Below are positions 30,014 through 40,464 of a stretch of DNA of 44,886 bases, piece after piece. Position 1 is the stretch's first letter. Every line of letters starts with the position of its first letter. A program made the translations under genes and the position numbers. The DNA lies in assembly GCA_001942415.1 (NCBI GenBank), contig MKJX01000200.1, positions 1 through 44,886 of the forward strand. Reading direction: 5' to 3'. Source of the DNA: Pseudonocardia sp. CNS-139. GTDB lineage: Bacteria > Actinomycetota > Actinomycetes > Mycobacteriales > Pseudonocardiaceae. The notes beneath the pieces are model-generated. The model was not told the DNA's origin, did not search any database, and was given only the letters and a program-made list of their open reading frames with translations.

Positions 30014-30469
30014 ATGTCCGCCTACCGCACGATCGTCGTCGGCACCGACGGCTCCGCCACGTCGTTCCGGGCCGTCGACCGGGCGGCCGCGGTCGCCGCC
30101 GACGCGGACGCCGAGCTCGTCATCGTCAGCGCGTACACCCCGGCGAGCCGGGAGGACACCGCCGAGGCCGAGGACGCCCTCAAGGACGAGGCGTACCTGG
30201 TGCGCGGCTGGACCCCCGCCGAGGAGGCGCTGCGCGCCGCGGAGGAGCGGGCACTCGCGGCCGGGGCGGGCAAGGTCCGCACGGTCGCGGTCGACGGCCC
30301 ACCCGTCGACGTGCTGCGCCAGGCCGTGCGCGACAACCACGCCGACCTGCTGGTCGTGGGCAACCGCGGCCTCAACACGCTCAGCGGACGGCTGCTGGGC
30401 TCGGTGCCGTCGGACGTCGCGCGCCGGGCCGGCGTGGACGTGCTGATCGTGCACACGAGCGACCGCTGA
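30014..30469 (+). CDS. Universal stress protein (UspA family)
   Basis: 151 aa, intact, single Usp domain. T-I-V-V-G-T-D-G-S at the N-terminus and the nucleotide-binding motif G-x2-G-x9-G-S (V-V-G-N-R-G-L-N-T-L-S-G-R-L-L-G-S-V) near residues 115-130 place it in the ATP-binding group. Acidic insert E-D-T-A-E-A-E-D-A-L-K-D-E-A around 55-70. Likely a stress or dormancy-linked cytosolic protein. Predicted leaderless mRNA from a -10 that includes the preceding stop codon. Confidence 0.93.
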   Translation: MSAYRTIVVGTDGSATSFRAVDRAAAVAADADAELVIVSAYTPASREDTAEAEDALKDEAYLVRGWTPAEEALRAAEERALAAGAGKVRTVAVDGPPVDVLRQAVRDNHADLLVVGNRGLNTLSGRLLGSVPSDVARRAGVDVLIVHTSDR

Positions 30470-30475
30470 CCCGAA

Positions 30476-30492
30476 ACCGGGTTGACCCCGGT
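30476..30492 (+). terminator. Hairpin after the universal stress protein gene
   Basis: ACCGGG (30476-30481) and CCCGGT (30487-30492), 5-nt loop, 7 nt after the stop. Short, so modest support. Confidence 0.4.
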
Positions 30493-30518
30493 CGCGGTCG
30501 GGCTTGGAGGATGGCGGC

Positions 30519-31337
30519 ATGAGCACCGCCACCGCCACGGCACTGGCCGCCTACCTGGACCGGATCGGCGTGCCGGACGCGAGCGCGCCCGACCTCGCGA
30601 CGCTGCGCCGGATCGTCGCGGCCCACACCGCGGCGATCGCGTTCGAGAACCTCGACCCGTTCACCCGCCGGGACGTGCGCCTCGACCCGGACGGCCTCGC
30701 CGCCAAGCTCGTGCACGGCGGCCGCGGCGGCTGGTGTTTCGAGCAGAACCTGCTGCTGCGCGGGCGCTCGACACCCTCGGCTACACCACCACCGGGCTCG
30801 CGGCCCGGGTGATGTGGGGCCGCCCGGCCGAGGCGCCGCCCGCGCCGCGCGGGCACATGCTGCTGCTCGTGGACCTGCCGGAGGGCCCCACCTCGTGGCG
30901 TCGGCTTCGGCGGGCTGACGCTCACCGGCGTGCTCGTGCTGGAGCCCGAGGTCGAGCAGGCCACCCCGCACGAGCCGTTCCGGCTGCGGGACGCCGGCAC
31001 CGGCTACGTCATGGAGGCGCTGGTCGGCGGCGAGTGGCGGCCGCTCTACGGCTTCGACCTCACCCCGCAGCTGCCGGCCGACTACGAGGTGACCAACTGG
31101 TACCTCGGCCACCACCCCGCCTCGCACTTCCTGAGCGGGATCATGGTCGCCCGGCCGGCGGCCGACCGCCGCTACGCGCTCGGCGGCACGAGCCTCGCCG
31201 TGCACCACCTCGACGGCCCGACGGAACGCCACGCGCTGGAGTCGCCCGCGGCCGTCCGGCAGGTGCTGGAGGAGGCGTTCCTGCTGGACACGTCGGGGCT
31301 GCCGGACCTGGAGACGGCGCTCGCGCGGCTCTTCTAG
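30519..31337 (+). CDS. nat: Arylamine N-acetyltransferase (two apparent frameshifts)
   Basis: Transfers acetyl (or propionyl) from CoA to arylamines and hydrazines, including isoniazid in mycobacteria. Catalytic Cys in R-G-G-W-C-F-E-Q-N (about residue 70), catalytic His in R-G-H-M-L-L-L-V, and the catalytic Asp falls at the second frameshift (near 30898): restoring one A gives L-V-D-V-G-F-G-G-L. First frameshift near 30770. A-F-E-N-L-D-P and Y-E-V-T-N-W-Y-L-G-H-H-P are family blocks. ATG 30519 follows GGAGG by 8 nt, one of the few leadered starts in this part of the window. Confidence 0.9.
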
Positions 31338-31374
31338 GTCGGCTTCCGGCACACATCTCGGGCACACTCCCGGC

Positions 31375-32335
31375 GTGAGCGACACCCCGGCCCGGCTGCT
31401 GCGCCTGCTGTCGCTGCTCCAGACCCCGCGGCAGTGGCCCGGCGGGGAGCTGGCCGAGCGGCTCGGCGTGAGCCTGCGCACGGTCCGCCGCGACGTCGAC
31501 CGGCTGCGCGAGCTCGGGTACCCGATCGAGGCGGCGATGGGCGCGCTCGGCGGATACCGTCTGGTCGCGGGCACGGCGCTGCCCCCGCTCCTGCTCGACG
31601 ACGACGAGGCCGTCGCCATCGCCGTCGGGCTGCGCACGGCGGCCGGGCAGGCGGTCGCCGGCATCGAGGAGGCGTCGGTGCGGGCGCTCGGCAAGCTCGA
31701 ACAGGTGCTGCCGGCCCGGCTGCGCCGCCGGGTCGGGACGCTCGGCGCGGCGACCGTGCCGACCCCGCCGTCCGACGCGCCCGCGTCGACCCGGCGCACC
31801 TCACCGTGTTCGCGGCGGCCGTCGCCAACCGGGAGCGGGTGCGGATGCGCTACACCGCCGCCGACGCCAGCGAGGCACCGCGGCACGTCGAGCCGCACCG
31901 GCTCGTCACGGTGGGCCGGCGCTGGTACCTCGTCGCCTACGACCTCGACCGGGACGACTGGCGCATCTTCCGCGCCGACCGGGTCGCCGACCCGCGCGCG
32001 ACGGGCGCCCGGGTCACGCCGCGCGACCTGCCGGCCGCGGACGCCGCCGCGTACGTGACCGAGCGCTCGTACTCGCTGCTGCCCGTCCACCGGCGCTCGC
32101 GACCGTGCACGCCCCGGCCGACGCCGTGACCGCCCGCCTCGGCACCGCGGTGGGCGACGTCGAGCCGCTCGACGACGGGACCTGCCGGCTGCACCTGCAC
32201 GCCGACACCCTGGAGTACCTCGCGTTCCGGCTGGTCCAGCTCGGGTGCGACTTCACGGTGCACGAGCCCCCGCAGCTGCGGGACCACGTGCTCGCGCTCG
32301 GCGGGCGGCTCACCCGCGCCGGATCACCTCGCTGA
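31375..32335 (+). CDS. WYL-domain transcriptional regulator (two apparent frameshifts)
   Basis: DeoR-like winged helix plus WYL domain, about 320 codons. The HTH is L-A-E-R-L-G-V-S-L-R-T-V-R-R-D-V-D-R-L-R-E-L-G-Y-P-I near residues 22-50, then G-G-Y-R-L-V-A-G-T-A-L-P-P-L-L-L-D-D-D-E-A-V-A. After a frameshift near 31785: H-L-T-V-F-A-A-A-V-A-N-R-E-R-V-R-M-R-Y, and the WYL-type G-R-R-W-Y-L-V-A-Y-D-L-D-R-D-D-W-R-I-F-R-A-D-R. A second shift near 32098 restores the C-terminal domain, ending T-R-A-G-S-P-R at 32335. WYL domains sense ligands, often nucleotides or damaged DNA products. The target is unknown; nat is directly upstream. GTG 31375 has a weak -10-like CACACT 6 nt upstream. Confidence 0.87.
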
Positions 32336-32347
32336 TCACGCCGCCGG

Positions 32348-32749
32348 TCAGACGCGGAAACCGAGGGCGCGCAGCTGCTCGCGACCGTCGTCGGTGATCT
32401 TGTCCGGACCCCACGGCGGCATCCAGACCCAGTTGATCTTGATGTCGTTCACGAGACCCGGGCCGACCAGCGCACCGCGCGCCTGCTCCTCGATGACGTC
32501 CGTGAGCGGGCAGGCCGCCGACGTGAGCGTCATGTCGATCGTCGCGACGCCGCCCTCCTCCTGGATGCCGTACACCAGGCCGAGGTCGACGACGTTGATG
32601 CCGAGCTCGGGGTCGACCACGTCGCGCATGGCCTCCTCGATGTCGTCGACGGACACCGCGCCGCGTGGGGCCGGCGGCTCCGGCATCCCGGCCGCGCCGC
32701 GCACGACCTCCTCGGTGGCCGTCTCCGTGCTCTCGCTCGTCTCGCTCAT
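32348..32749 (-). CDS. sufT: SufT-like DUF59/MIP18 family protein
   Basis: Fe-S maturation factor encoded at the end of actinobacterial suf operons (Rv1466 position). 133 aa, intact. Residues 1-33 are an acidic, Ser/Thr/Pro-rich tail; the DUF59 core reads D-I-E-E-A-M-R-D-V-V-D-P-E-L-G-I-N-V-V-D-L-G-L-V-Y and T-S-A-A-C-P-L-T-D (the conserved Cys of the family), ending P-P-W-G-P-D-K-I-T-D-D-G-R-E-Q-L-R-A-L-G-F. ATG 32749 overlaps the sufU stop (ATGA). Confidence 0.93.
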   Translation of the reverse strand: MSETSESTETATEEVVRGAAGMPEPPAPRGAVSVDDIEEAMRDVVDPELGINVVDLGLVYGIQEEGGVATIDMTLTSAACPLTDVIEEQARGALVGPGLVNDIKINWVWMPPWGPDKITDDGREQLRALGFRV

Positions 32750-33211
32750 GAGGCCGCCTCCTTCGCGTCCACGGTACCGTCGACCGTCCGCACGACGGCG
32801 TCCTTGAACGCCATCCAGCTCAGCAGCGCGCACTTCACGCGCGCCGGGTAGCGCGCGACCCCCCGCGAACGCCACGCCGTCGCCGAGCACCTCCTCGTCG
32901 GGCTCGACCTGGCCACGGCCCTGCGCCATCTCCTGGAACGCCGTGAGCACCTTCATCGACTCGCCCACCGACCGGCCCACGACCAGGTCGCTGAGCACCG
33001 ACGCCGACGCCTGGCTGATCGAGCAGCCCAGTGTCTCGTGGGACACGTCGGCGACCGTGTCGCCGTCGATCTTCACGCGGAGCGTGATCTCGTCGCCGCA
33101 GGTGGGGTTGATCTGGAACGACTCGGCGTCGAACGGCTCGCGCAGCCCGGCACCGTGCGGCGACCTGTAGTGGTCCAGGATGATCTCCTGGTACATCTGC
33201 TCCAGCTGCAT
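32746..33211 (-). CDS. sufU: SufU, Fe-S assembly sulfurtransferase/scaffold (one frameshift)
   Basis: Zn-dependent partner that takes sulfur from SufS Cys-persulfide. M-Q-L-E-Q-M-Y-Q-E-I-I-L-D-H-Y-R-S-P-H at the start. Zn ligands: N-P-T-C-G-D, L-G-C-S-I-S-Q-A-S, and, after a frameshift near 32862, R-V-K-C-A-L-L-S-W. The G-x-x-Q-V-E-P-D-E insertion distinguishes SufU from IscU. Start ATG 33211 lies 5 nt after the sufS stop. Confidence 0.93.
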
Positions 33212-33216
33212 CGTGC

Positions 33217-34535
33217 TCAGCCCCGCCCCGCCCCGCCTCGTCCCTCGGCTGCCGTCCCCCGGTCCACCCCGAAGAACGTGCGCGCCGCGCGCACGCCCTC
33301 GACCAGGGCGGCGACCTCGTCCGGGGTGTTGTACACGTTGAACGTCGCCCGCACCGTGGCGGCCACCCCGAACCGCCGGTGCAGCGGCCACGCGCAGTGG
33401 TGGCCGACCCGGACGGCCACGCCGTGGTCGTCGAGCACCTGGCCGGCGTCGTGGGCGTGCACCCCGTCGACGACGAAGGCGACGCACCCGCCGCGGTCGA
33501 CCAGGTCGGTGGGGCCCACGACCCGCACGCCCGGCACGTCCGCCAGGCCCTCCAGCGTGAGCCGCGTGAGCTCCAGCTCGTGCGCGTGCACGGCGCCCAT
33601 CCCGATCGCCGACAGGTAGTCGACGGCCGCGCCCAGCCCGACGGCCTGCGACGTCATCGGCACGCCGGCCTCGAACCGCTGCGGCGGCGGGGCGTAGGTG
33701 GAGCCCTCCATCCGCACCAGCTCGATCATCGACCCGCCGGTCAGGAACGGCGGCATCGCGGCCAGCAGCTCCGCGCGCCCGTAGAGCACGCCGATGCCGG
33801 ACGGGCCGAGCATCTTGTGCCCGGAGAACGCCGCGAAGTCGACGCCGAGCTGCGCCAGGTTGACCGGCATGTGCGGCACGGACTGGCAGGCGTCGAGCAG
33901 CGTGAGCGCGCCGACCTCCCTGGCCCGGCGCACCAGCTCGCCACCGGCAGCACCGTGCCCAGCACGTTGGACTGGTGCGCGAACGCCACCAGCTTCGTGC
34001 GCTCGGTGAGCTGCACCGAGTCGAGGTCGACCCGGCCGTCACCGGTGATCGCGTACCAGCGCAGCGTGGCGCCGGTGCGCCGGCACAGCTCCTGCCACGG
34101 CACGAGGTTGGCGTGGTGCTCCAGCTCGGTGATGACGATCTCGTCGCCGGGGCCGAGCGCGAACCGCTCGGTCTCCGGGCCGAGCCCGGTGCGGACCGAC
34201 GAGTTGCCCATCGCGTACGCCACGAGGTTGATGCCCTCGGTGGCGTTCTTCGTAAAGACGACCTCGCCCGGGTCGGCGCCGACGAACGCGGCGATGCGCG
34301 CCCTGGCCGACTCGTACGCGTCGGTGGCCTCCTCGGCCAGCTGGTGCGCGCCGCGGTGCACGGCCGCGTTGTGCTGCTCCAGGAACGCCCGCTCGGCGTC
34401 GAGCACCTGCCGCGGACGCTGCGACGTCGCGCCGGAGTCGAGGTAGACCAGCGGCCGCCCGCCGCGCACGGTGCGGGACAGGATCGGGAAGTCCGCCCGC
34501 AGCGTCGCGACGTCGAGACCCTCGAGCGTGGTCAT
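33217..34535 (-). CDS. sufS: Cysteine desulfurase SufS (one frameshift)
   Basis: PLP enzyme releasing sulfur from cysteine for Fe-S assembly. Blocks: Y-L-D-S-G-A-T-S-Q-R-P, H-R-G-A-H-Q-L-A-E-E-A-T, T-K-N-A-T-E-G-I-N, E-L-E-H-H-A-N-L-V-P-W-Q; after a frameshift near 33942 (one C restores P-V-A-E-L-V-R-R): L-D-A-C-Q-S-V-P-H, the Schiff-base Lys in S-G-H-K-M-L-G-P, and the persulfide Cys in V-G-H-H-C-A-W-P-L-H. ATG 34535 overlaps the sufC stop by one base (TGATG). Confidence 0.95.
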
Positions 34536-35305
34536 CAGACCGCTGCCTCGGCCTTGCCGCCCGTGAAGCGCACGTAGCCGTTCTTCTCCAGCTCGTCCGC
34601 CAGCTCGGGACCGCCGGACTCGACGACCCGCCCGCCGGCGAACACGTGCACCACGTCCGGGCGGATGTGGTTGAGGATCCGGGTGTAGTGCGTGATCAGC
34701 AGCACGCCCACGTCGCCCTCGGCCTTGAACCGGTTGACGCCCTCGCTCACGACGCGCAGCGCGTCGACGTCGAGGCCGGAGTCGGTCTCGTCGAGCACGG
34801 CGATGCGCGGCTTGAGCAGCGCGAGCTGCAGCACCTCGTGGCGCTTCTTCTCGCCGCCGGAGAAGCCCTCGTTGACCGACCGGTCGGCGAACGCGGGGTC
34901 GATGTCGAGGGCGCCCATCGCGTCCTTGACCTCCTTCACCCACGTGCGCAGCTTCGGCGCCTCGCCGCGGACGGCGGTGGCCGCCGAGCGCAGGAAGTTG
35001 GCCATCGACACGCCCGGGACCTCGACCGGGTACTGCATGGCGAGGAACAGGCCCGCGCGGGCGCGCTCGTCGACGGTCATGCCGAGCACGTCCTCACCGT
35101 CGAGCGTGACGCTGCCGGACGTGACCTCGTACTTCGGGTGCCCGGCGACGGCGTAGGCGAGCGTCGACTTGCCGGAGCCGTTGGGCCCCATGATCGCGTG
35201 CGTCTCGCCGGCCCGCACGGTGAGGTCGACGCCCTTCAGGATCTCCTTCGGCCCGTCGTCCGTGGCGACGGAGACGTGCAGACCCTTGATCTCCAGAGTG
35301 GACAT
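34535..35305 (-). CDS. sufC: SufC, Fe-S assembly ATPase
   Basis: ABC-type ATPase of the SufBCD scaffold. 256 aa, intact. Walker A G-P-N-G-S-G-K-S-T, Q-loop in L-A-M-Q-Y-P-V-E-V-P-G-V, signature F-S-G-G-E-K-K-R (E-K-K-R is characteristic of SufC), Walker B I-A-V-L-D-E-T-D-S-G-L-D, H-loop I-T-H-Y-T-R. Soluble. It follows sufD by 30 nt. Confidence 0.97.
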   Translation of the reverse strand: MSTLEIKGLHVSVATDDGPKEILKGVDLTVRAGETHAIMGPNGSGKSTLAYAVAGHPKYEVTSGSVTLDGEDVLGMTVDERARAGLFLAMQYPVEVPGVSMANFLRSAATAVRGEAPKLRTWVKEVKDAMGALDIDPAFADRSVNEGFSGGEKKRHEVLQLALLKPRIAVLDETDSGLDVDALRVVSEGVNRFKAEGDVGVLLITHYTRILNHIRPDVVHVFAGGRVVESGGPELADELEKNGYVRFTGGKAEAAV

Positions 35306-35335
35306 GAAACAGGTGCTCCGTGGTGGTGGTTGGCG

Positions 35336-36522
35336 TCAGTTGGCGTTGACGGCGAGCTCGGCCTCGACGGCCGCCTCCAGCCGCTCCCGCAGCTCGGGGA
35401 GGGTGATGCGGGACAGGACCTCGCCGAAGAAGCCCCGGACGACCAGGCGGCGCGCGACGTCCTCCGGGATGCCGCGGCTCTGCAGGTAGAACAGCTGCTC
35501 GTCGTCGAACCGGCCGGTGGCGCTGGCGTGGCCGGCGCCGGCGATCTCACCGGTCTCGATCTCCAGGTTCGGCACCGAGTCGGCGCGGGCGTGCTCGGTG
35601 AGCACCAGGTTGCGGTTCAGCTCGAACGTCTGCGTGTCCTCCGCGGCGGCCCGGATCAGCACGTCGCCGACCCACACCGTGCGCGCGTCCGGCACGCCCT
35701 TCGCGCCCTGCAGCGCGTTCTTGTACAGCACGTTGGACGTGCAGTGGGGCACCGAGTGGTCCACGAGCAGCCGCTGCTCCAGGTGCTGCCCGGCGTCGGC
35801 GAAGCCCAGCCCGGCCAGCTCGGCGTCGCCGCCGGGACCGCGGTAGGCGACGGTGGGGCTGATCCGCACGAGGTCGCCGCCCAGCGCCACCGACGTGACG
35901 CGCAGCGTGGCGTCCCGGCCCAGCGCGAAGTGCTGCGCGCTGACGTGCACGGCGTCGTCGGCCCACTCCTCGGTGACCACGAGGTGCAGCCGGGAGCCGT
36001 CGCCGAGCACGACCTCCAGGTTGTCGGCGAGCACGCCCGACCCGCGCTGCTCGACCACCACCGTGGCCTCCGCGTGCGGGGCCGTGCGCAGCTGCAGGTG
36101 CCCGGCGGCGCTCGCGCCCTCGCCGGGCCCGGTGACCGCGACCGTGACGGGCGCGGGCGTGCCGCTCAGCGTGACGAGGGTGGCCTCGCGGAACGCCGAC
36201 CACGCCGCCGCGGCGACCCGGTCGGCCGGCGTGCCGCCCTCGCCGATCCGGGCGTCGTCGCGGCCCACGGTCTCGACCGTGACCCCGTCGCCCGCGGTGA
36301 CCTCGACCTTCACGGTGCCGTCGAGCGCCGCGGAGCCGTCGTGCAGCCCGCGCATCCGGCGCATGGGCGTGAACCGCCAGTTCTCCTCGCGCCCGCCGGG
36401 GACCTCGAAGGCCGCCACGTCGTACGCGGTGAAGCGCTCGCTCGCGGACGCGATGGGCGCCTGGCCCTGCCCCTCCTTGGCTCCTGCCAGCTCGGGGGCG
36501 AGGCCGGCAACCTCCGGGGCCG

Positions 36523-36526
<4 letters not shown>
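35336..36526 (-). CDS. sufD: SufD, Fe-S assembly scaffold subunit
   Basis: Partner of SufB in the SufBC2D complex. 396 aa, intact. The N-terminal region includes E-E-N-W-R-F-T-P-M-R-R; the central beta-helix and C-terminal SufBD core show H-S-V-P-H-C-T-S-N-V-L-Y-K-N-A-L, F-E-L-N-R-N-L-V-L-T-E-H-A-R-A, and A-T-G-R-F-D-D-E-Q-L-F-Y-L-Q-S-R-G-I-P. ATG 36526 overlaps the sufB stop (ATGA). Confidence 0.96.
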
Positions 36527-37945
<1,419 letters not shown>

Positions 37946-37949
<4 letters not shown>

Positions 37950-38685
37950 TCGGACTGCCTCCCTGTCGGGATCGTGGTGGTGTCGCGCCGCCGGATCTCG
38001 GGAGTCTCCAGCGGAACGTGGGTGGTGCACGCGGAGTCGCCGCGCGCGATGGTGGCCAGCCGCTGCACGTGCGTGCCGAGCAGCGCGGCGAAGGCCTGGG
38101 TCTCGGCCTCGCACAGCTCGGGGAACGCCGCCGCGACGTGCGCCACCGGGCAGTGGTGCTGGCAGAGCTGGACGCCGGTGCGCGCCTCGCGGGCCTGCGC
38201 CGCGTAGCCGCGCGCGGTGAGCAGCGACGCGAGCGCGGACGCCCGCTCGTCGGGCTCTCCGCCGCCCGCACGTGCTGGGCCCCGGAGAGCAGGACCTCCA
38301 CGCGCGACCGCGCGAAGTCCCGCACCGCCGACGCGCCGCCGTGCTCGGCCAGGTAGTGCAGCGCGGCCACGGCCAGCTCGTCGTAGCCGTGCCCGAACCG
38401 CGCGCGCCCGGCGTCGGTGAGCAGGTACTCCCGGGGCGGGCGGCCCCGGCCCCGGCGGGCCGGCCGGGGTGCGTCGCGCACCTCGGCCTCGCCGTCGACG
38501 ATGAGCGCGTCGAGGTGCCGGCGCACCGCGGGGCCGGACAGCGCCAGCTCGGCCGCCACCGTGGCGGCGGTGACCGGTCCCTGCTCCATGAGGAGCCGGG
38601 CGACGGCCTCGCGCGTGCGCCCGTCACCGGTCGACGGGCCGTCGTGGCGCGCGTCGACCGGGTCGGCAGGCCCGGCGCTTTTCAC
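37946..38685 (-). CDS. sufR: SufR, Fe-S-sensing repressor of the suf operon (one frameshift)
   Basis: Winged-helix regulator carrying a 4Fe-4S cluster and controlling suf expression. HTH in V-T-A-A-T-V-A-A-E-L-A-L-S-G-P-A-V-R-R-H-L-D-A-L. Cluster cysteines, seen after a frameshift near 38265: L-C-Q-H-H-C-P-V-A-H-V-A-A-A-F-P-E-L-C-E-A-E, the standard SufR pattern. I place the start at GTG 38685 (V-K-S-A-G-P), because a -10 box lies 13 nt upstream; other in-frame codons run into the mptB intergenic region. First gene of a seven-gene operon with overlaps or 5-30 nt gaps throughout. Confidence 0.93.
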
Positions 38686-38696
38686 AACACCAGTCT
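38682..38696 (-). promoter_or_regulatory. Possible SufR operator overlapping the sufR start
   Basis: On the minus strand AGACT-N5-TGTGA, the last five bases covering the GTG start codon. It differs by one base from ACACT-N5-TGTGA, which I recall as the mycobacterial SufR site; that memory should be checked. It spans the predicted transcription start. Confidence 0.4.
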
Positions 38697-38698
38697 TG

Positions 38699-38704
38699 CT
38701 TATA
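38699..38704 (-). promoter_or_regulatory. -10 element of the suf operon
   Basis: TATAAG on the minus strand, 13 nt before GTG 38685: the most AT-rich promoter box in the window. Predicted start about 38692, giving a leader of only about 7 nt. Confidence 0.55.
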
Positions 38705-38808
38705 TCGGCCGCAGACACAAAGACAGGGCCCGGGTGACGGCGCTCACGCTCCGGTGCGGCCCTCACACCGCAGGGCGGCCCGTCGCGCGGAACTCACGGG
38801 GCACCGCC

Positions 38809-38814
38809 TACCCT
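38809..38814 (+). promoter_or_regulatory. -10 element of mptB (leaderless)
   Basis: TACCCT ends 7 nt before ATG 38822, with no ribosome site between. Confidence 0.45.
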
Positions 38815-38821
38815 GCTGCTC

Positions 38822-40455
38822 ATGGTCGCCCGGGAGCTCGATGCCGCGCGCCCGGACGAGGACGAGACACCTCCCGCGGCGCCGCCGGCACCGTCGGACG
38901 AGCGCCGCCCGCGCGACCCAGCCGCGTCGCCCGCAGGCTCGGCCTGACCGGCACCATCATGATGGCCGTCGGCGGGCTCGGCGCGGGCGCGCTGCCGGTG
39001 CCCAACCCGGTCTTCGGGCTGCGCCTGCTCGGGCTGCCCAGCCGCAACGCCACCATCGCCATCGCCGTCACGTACGCCGGCATCGCCATCGTGGTGCTCG
39101 CCTGGCTGTGGATCGGCAAGATGCTGCGCAACAACGGCGCGGTGGCCCCGGCGCCCACGAAGGCGCAGCTCGCGCGCACGGCCGTGCTGTGGGCGATCCC
39201 GCTGGCCGTGGCGCCGCCGCTCTTCTCCCGCGACATCTACAGCTACCTCGCGCAGAGCGCCACGCTCGCCCGCCACCTCAACCCGTACGTGCTCGGGCCG
39301 GCCGAGGCGCTGGGCGTCGACGACCCGCTGACCCGCAGCATCCCGACGATCTGGCGGGACACCCCGGCCCCCTACGGGCCGCTCTTCCTGCTGATGGGCC
39401 GCGGGATCACCGCCATCAGCGGCAACGACGTCGTGCTCGGCATCTTCGCGCACCGCGCGCTCGCGCTCTGCGGGCTCGGGCTCATCATCTGGACGCTGCC
39501 CAAGCTCGCCCGCCGCTGCGGCCTCGACACGGGCCTCGCGATGTGGCTCGGCGTGGCCAACCCGCTGGTGCTGTTCCACCTGGTCAGCGGCATCCACAAC
39601 GAGGCGCTGATGGTCGGGCTCCTGCTGGTGGGCATGGAGCTGGGGCTGCGGGCCGGCGAGAAGCTCCACGACCCGCGGTTCCTCGCCGGCGGGCTGCTCA
39701 TCGTCGCGGCGTCGGCGGTGAAGCTCCCCGCGATCGTCGCGCTCGGGTTCCTCGGCATGGAGTGGGCCCGGCGGCGCGGCGGCCGGGTGCGGCACGTCGC
39801 GATGGCCGCCGGGGTGCTCACGGCGATCGCCGTGTTCGTCTACTGGGTGCTCGACCTCGTCACCGGCGTGGGGCTGACCTGGGCCACCACGCTCGACGCG
39901 CCGACGCTCATCCGCAGCTGGATGTCGGTGTCCACCGACCTCGGGTTGATCGGCGGGCAGATCGGCATCCTGGGCGGCCTCGGCGACCACACCGACTCCG
40001 TGCTCGCGCTCACCCGCGGCATCGGGCTGCTGGCGTCGGCCGTGGTGGTCGGGATGCTGCTGCTCGCCGTGCTGCGCGGGCGGGTCGACGCCATCACCGG
40101 CATGGGCACCGCCCTGGGCGCCGTCGTGCTGCTCGGGCCGATCGTGCACCCCTGGTACCTGCTGTGGGCGGTGATCCCGCTGGCCGCCACACGGGGGCTG
40201 CCGGCCTACCGGCGGTCGGTGCTCGCCGCGTCCGCCGTGCTCGCCCTGGTCGTGCCGCCGACCGGCGCGGACTTCAGCTTCCGGGCGTTCCAGCTGCCGC
40301 TGGCGATCCTCGCCGCGCTGGTGCTGCTCGTGCTCGTGCTCGTCGTGCTGCGCCGCCAGCTCGCCGGGCAGACCGGCGTGGACATCGACGCCCTCCCCGG
40401 CCGCTCCCCCGTCCCTCCCGGCCCGGCACACGGCCCCGCACCAGGGGCTCCTTAG
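38822..40455 (+). CDS. mptB: Alpha-1,6-mannosyltransferase MptB-like (GT-C), one frameshift
   Basis: Polyprenyl-phosphomannose-dependent membrane mannosyltransferase; MptB starts the mannan core of lipomannan-type lipoglycans (Rv1459c, beside suf in Mtb as here). About 545 codons, with about a dozen hydrophobic helices. The N-terminal 30 residues are cytosolic and Pro/Glu/Asp-rich (M-V-A-R-E-L-D-A-A-R-P-D-E-D-E-T); a frameshift near 38920 then leads into S-R-V-A-R-R-L-G-L-T-G. The GT-C acidic motif is F-S-R-D-I-Y-S-Y in the first large outer loop, followed by N-P-Y-V-L-G-P and D-T-P-A-P-Y-G-P-L-F. Later S-G-I-H-N-E-A-L-M-V-G and P-I-V-H-P-W-Y-L-L-W. Ends TAG 40453-40455. Confidence 0.9.
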
Positions 40456-40458
40456 AAT
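40453..40458 (+). promoter_or_regulatory. -10 element of the ABC ATPase gene, overlapping the mptB stop codon
   Basis: TAGAAT ends 6 nt before GTG 40465; its first three bases are the TAG stop of mptB. The second such arrangement in the window. Confidence 0.6.
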
Positions 40459-40464
40459 TTGGGC

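Noticed and set aside
31350..31373. Third copy of the palindromic element (GGCACACATC...GGCACACTCCCGG upstream of the WYL gene)
   Set aside because: Only scattered resemblance to the left arm; no right arm and no inverted symmetry.
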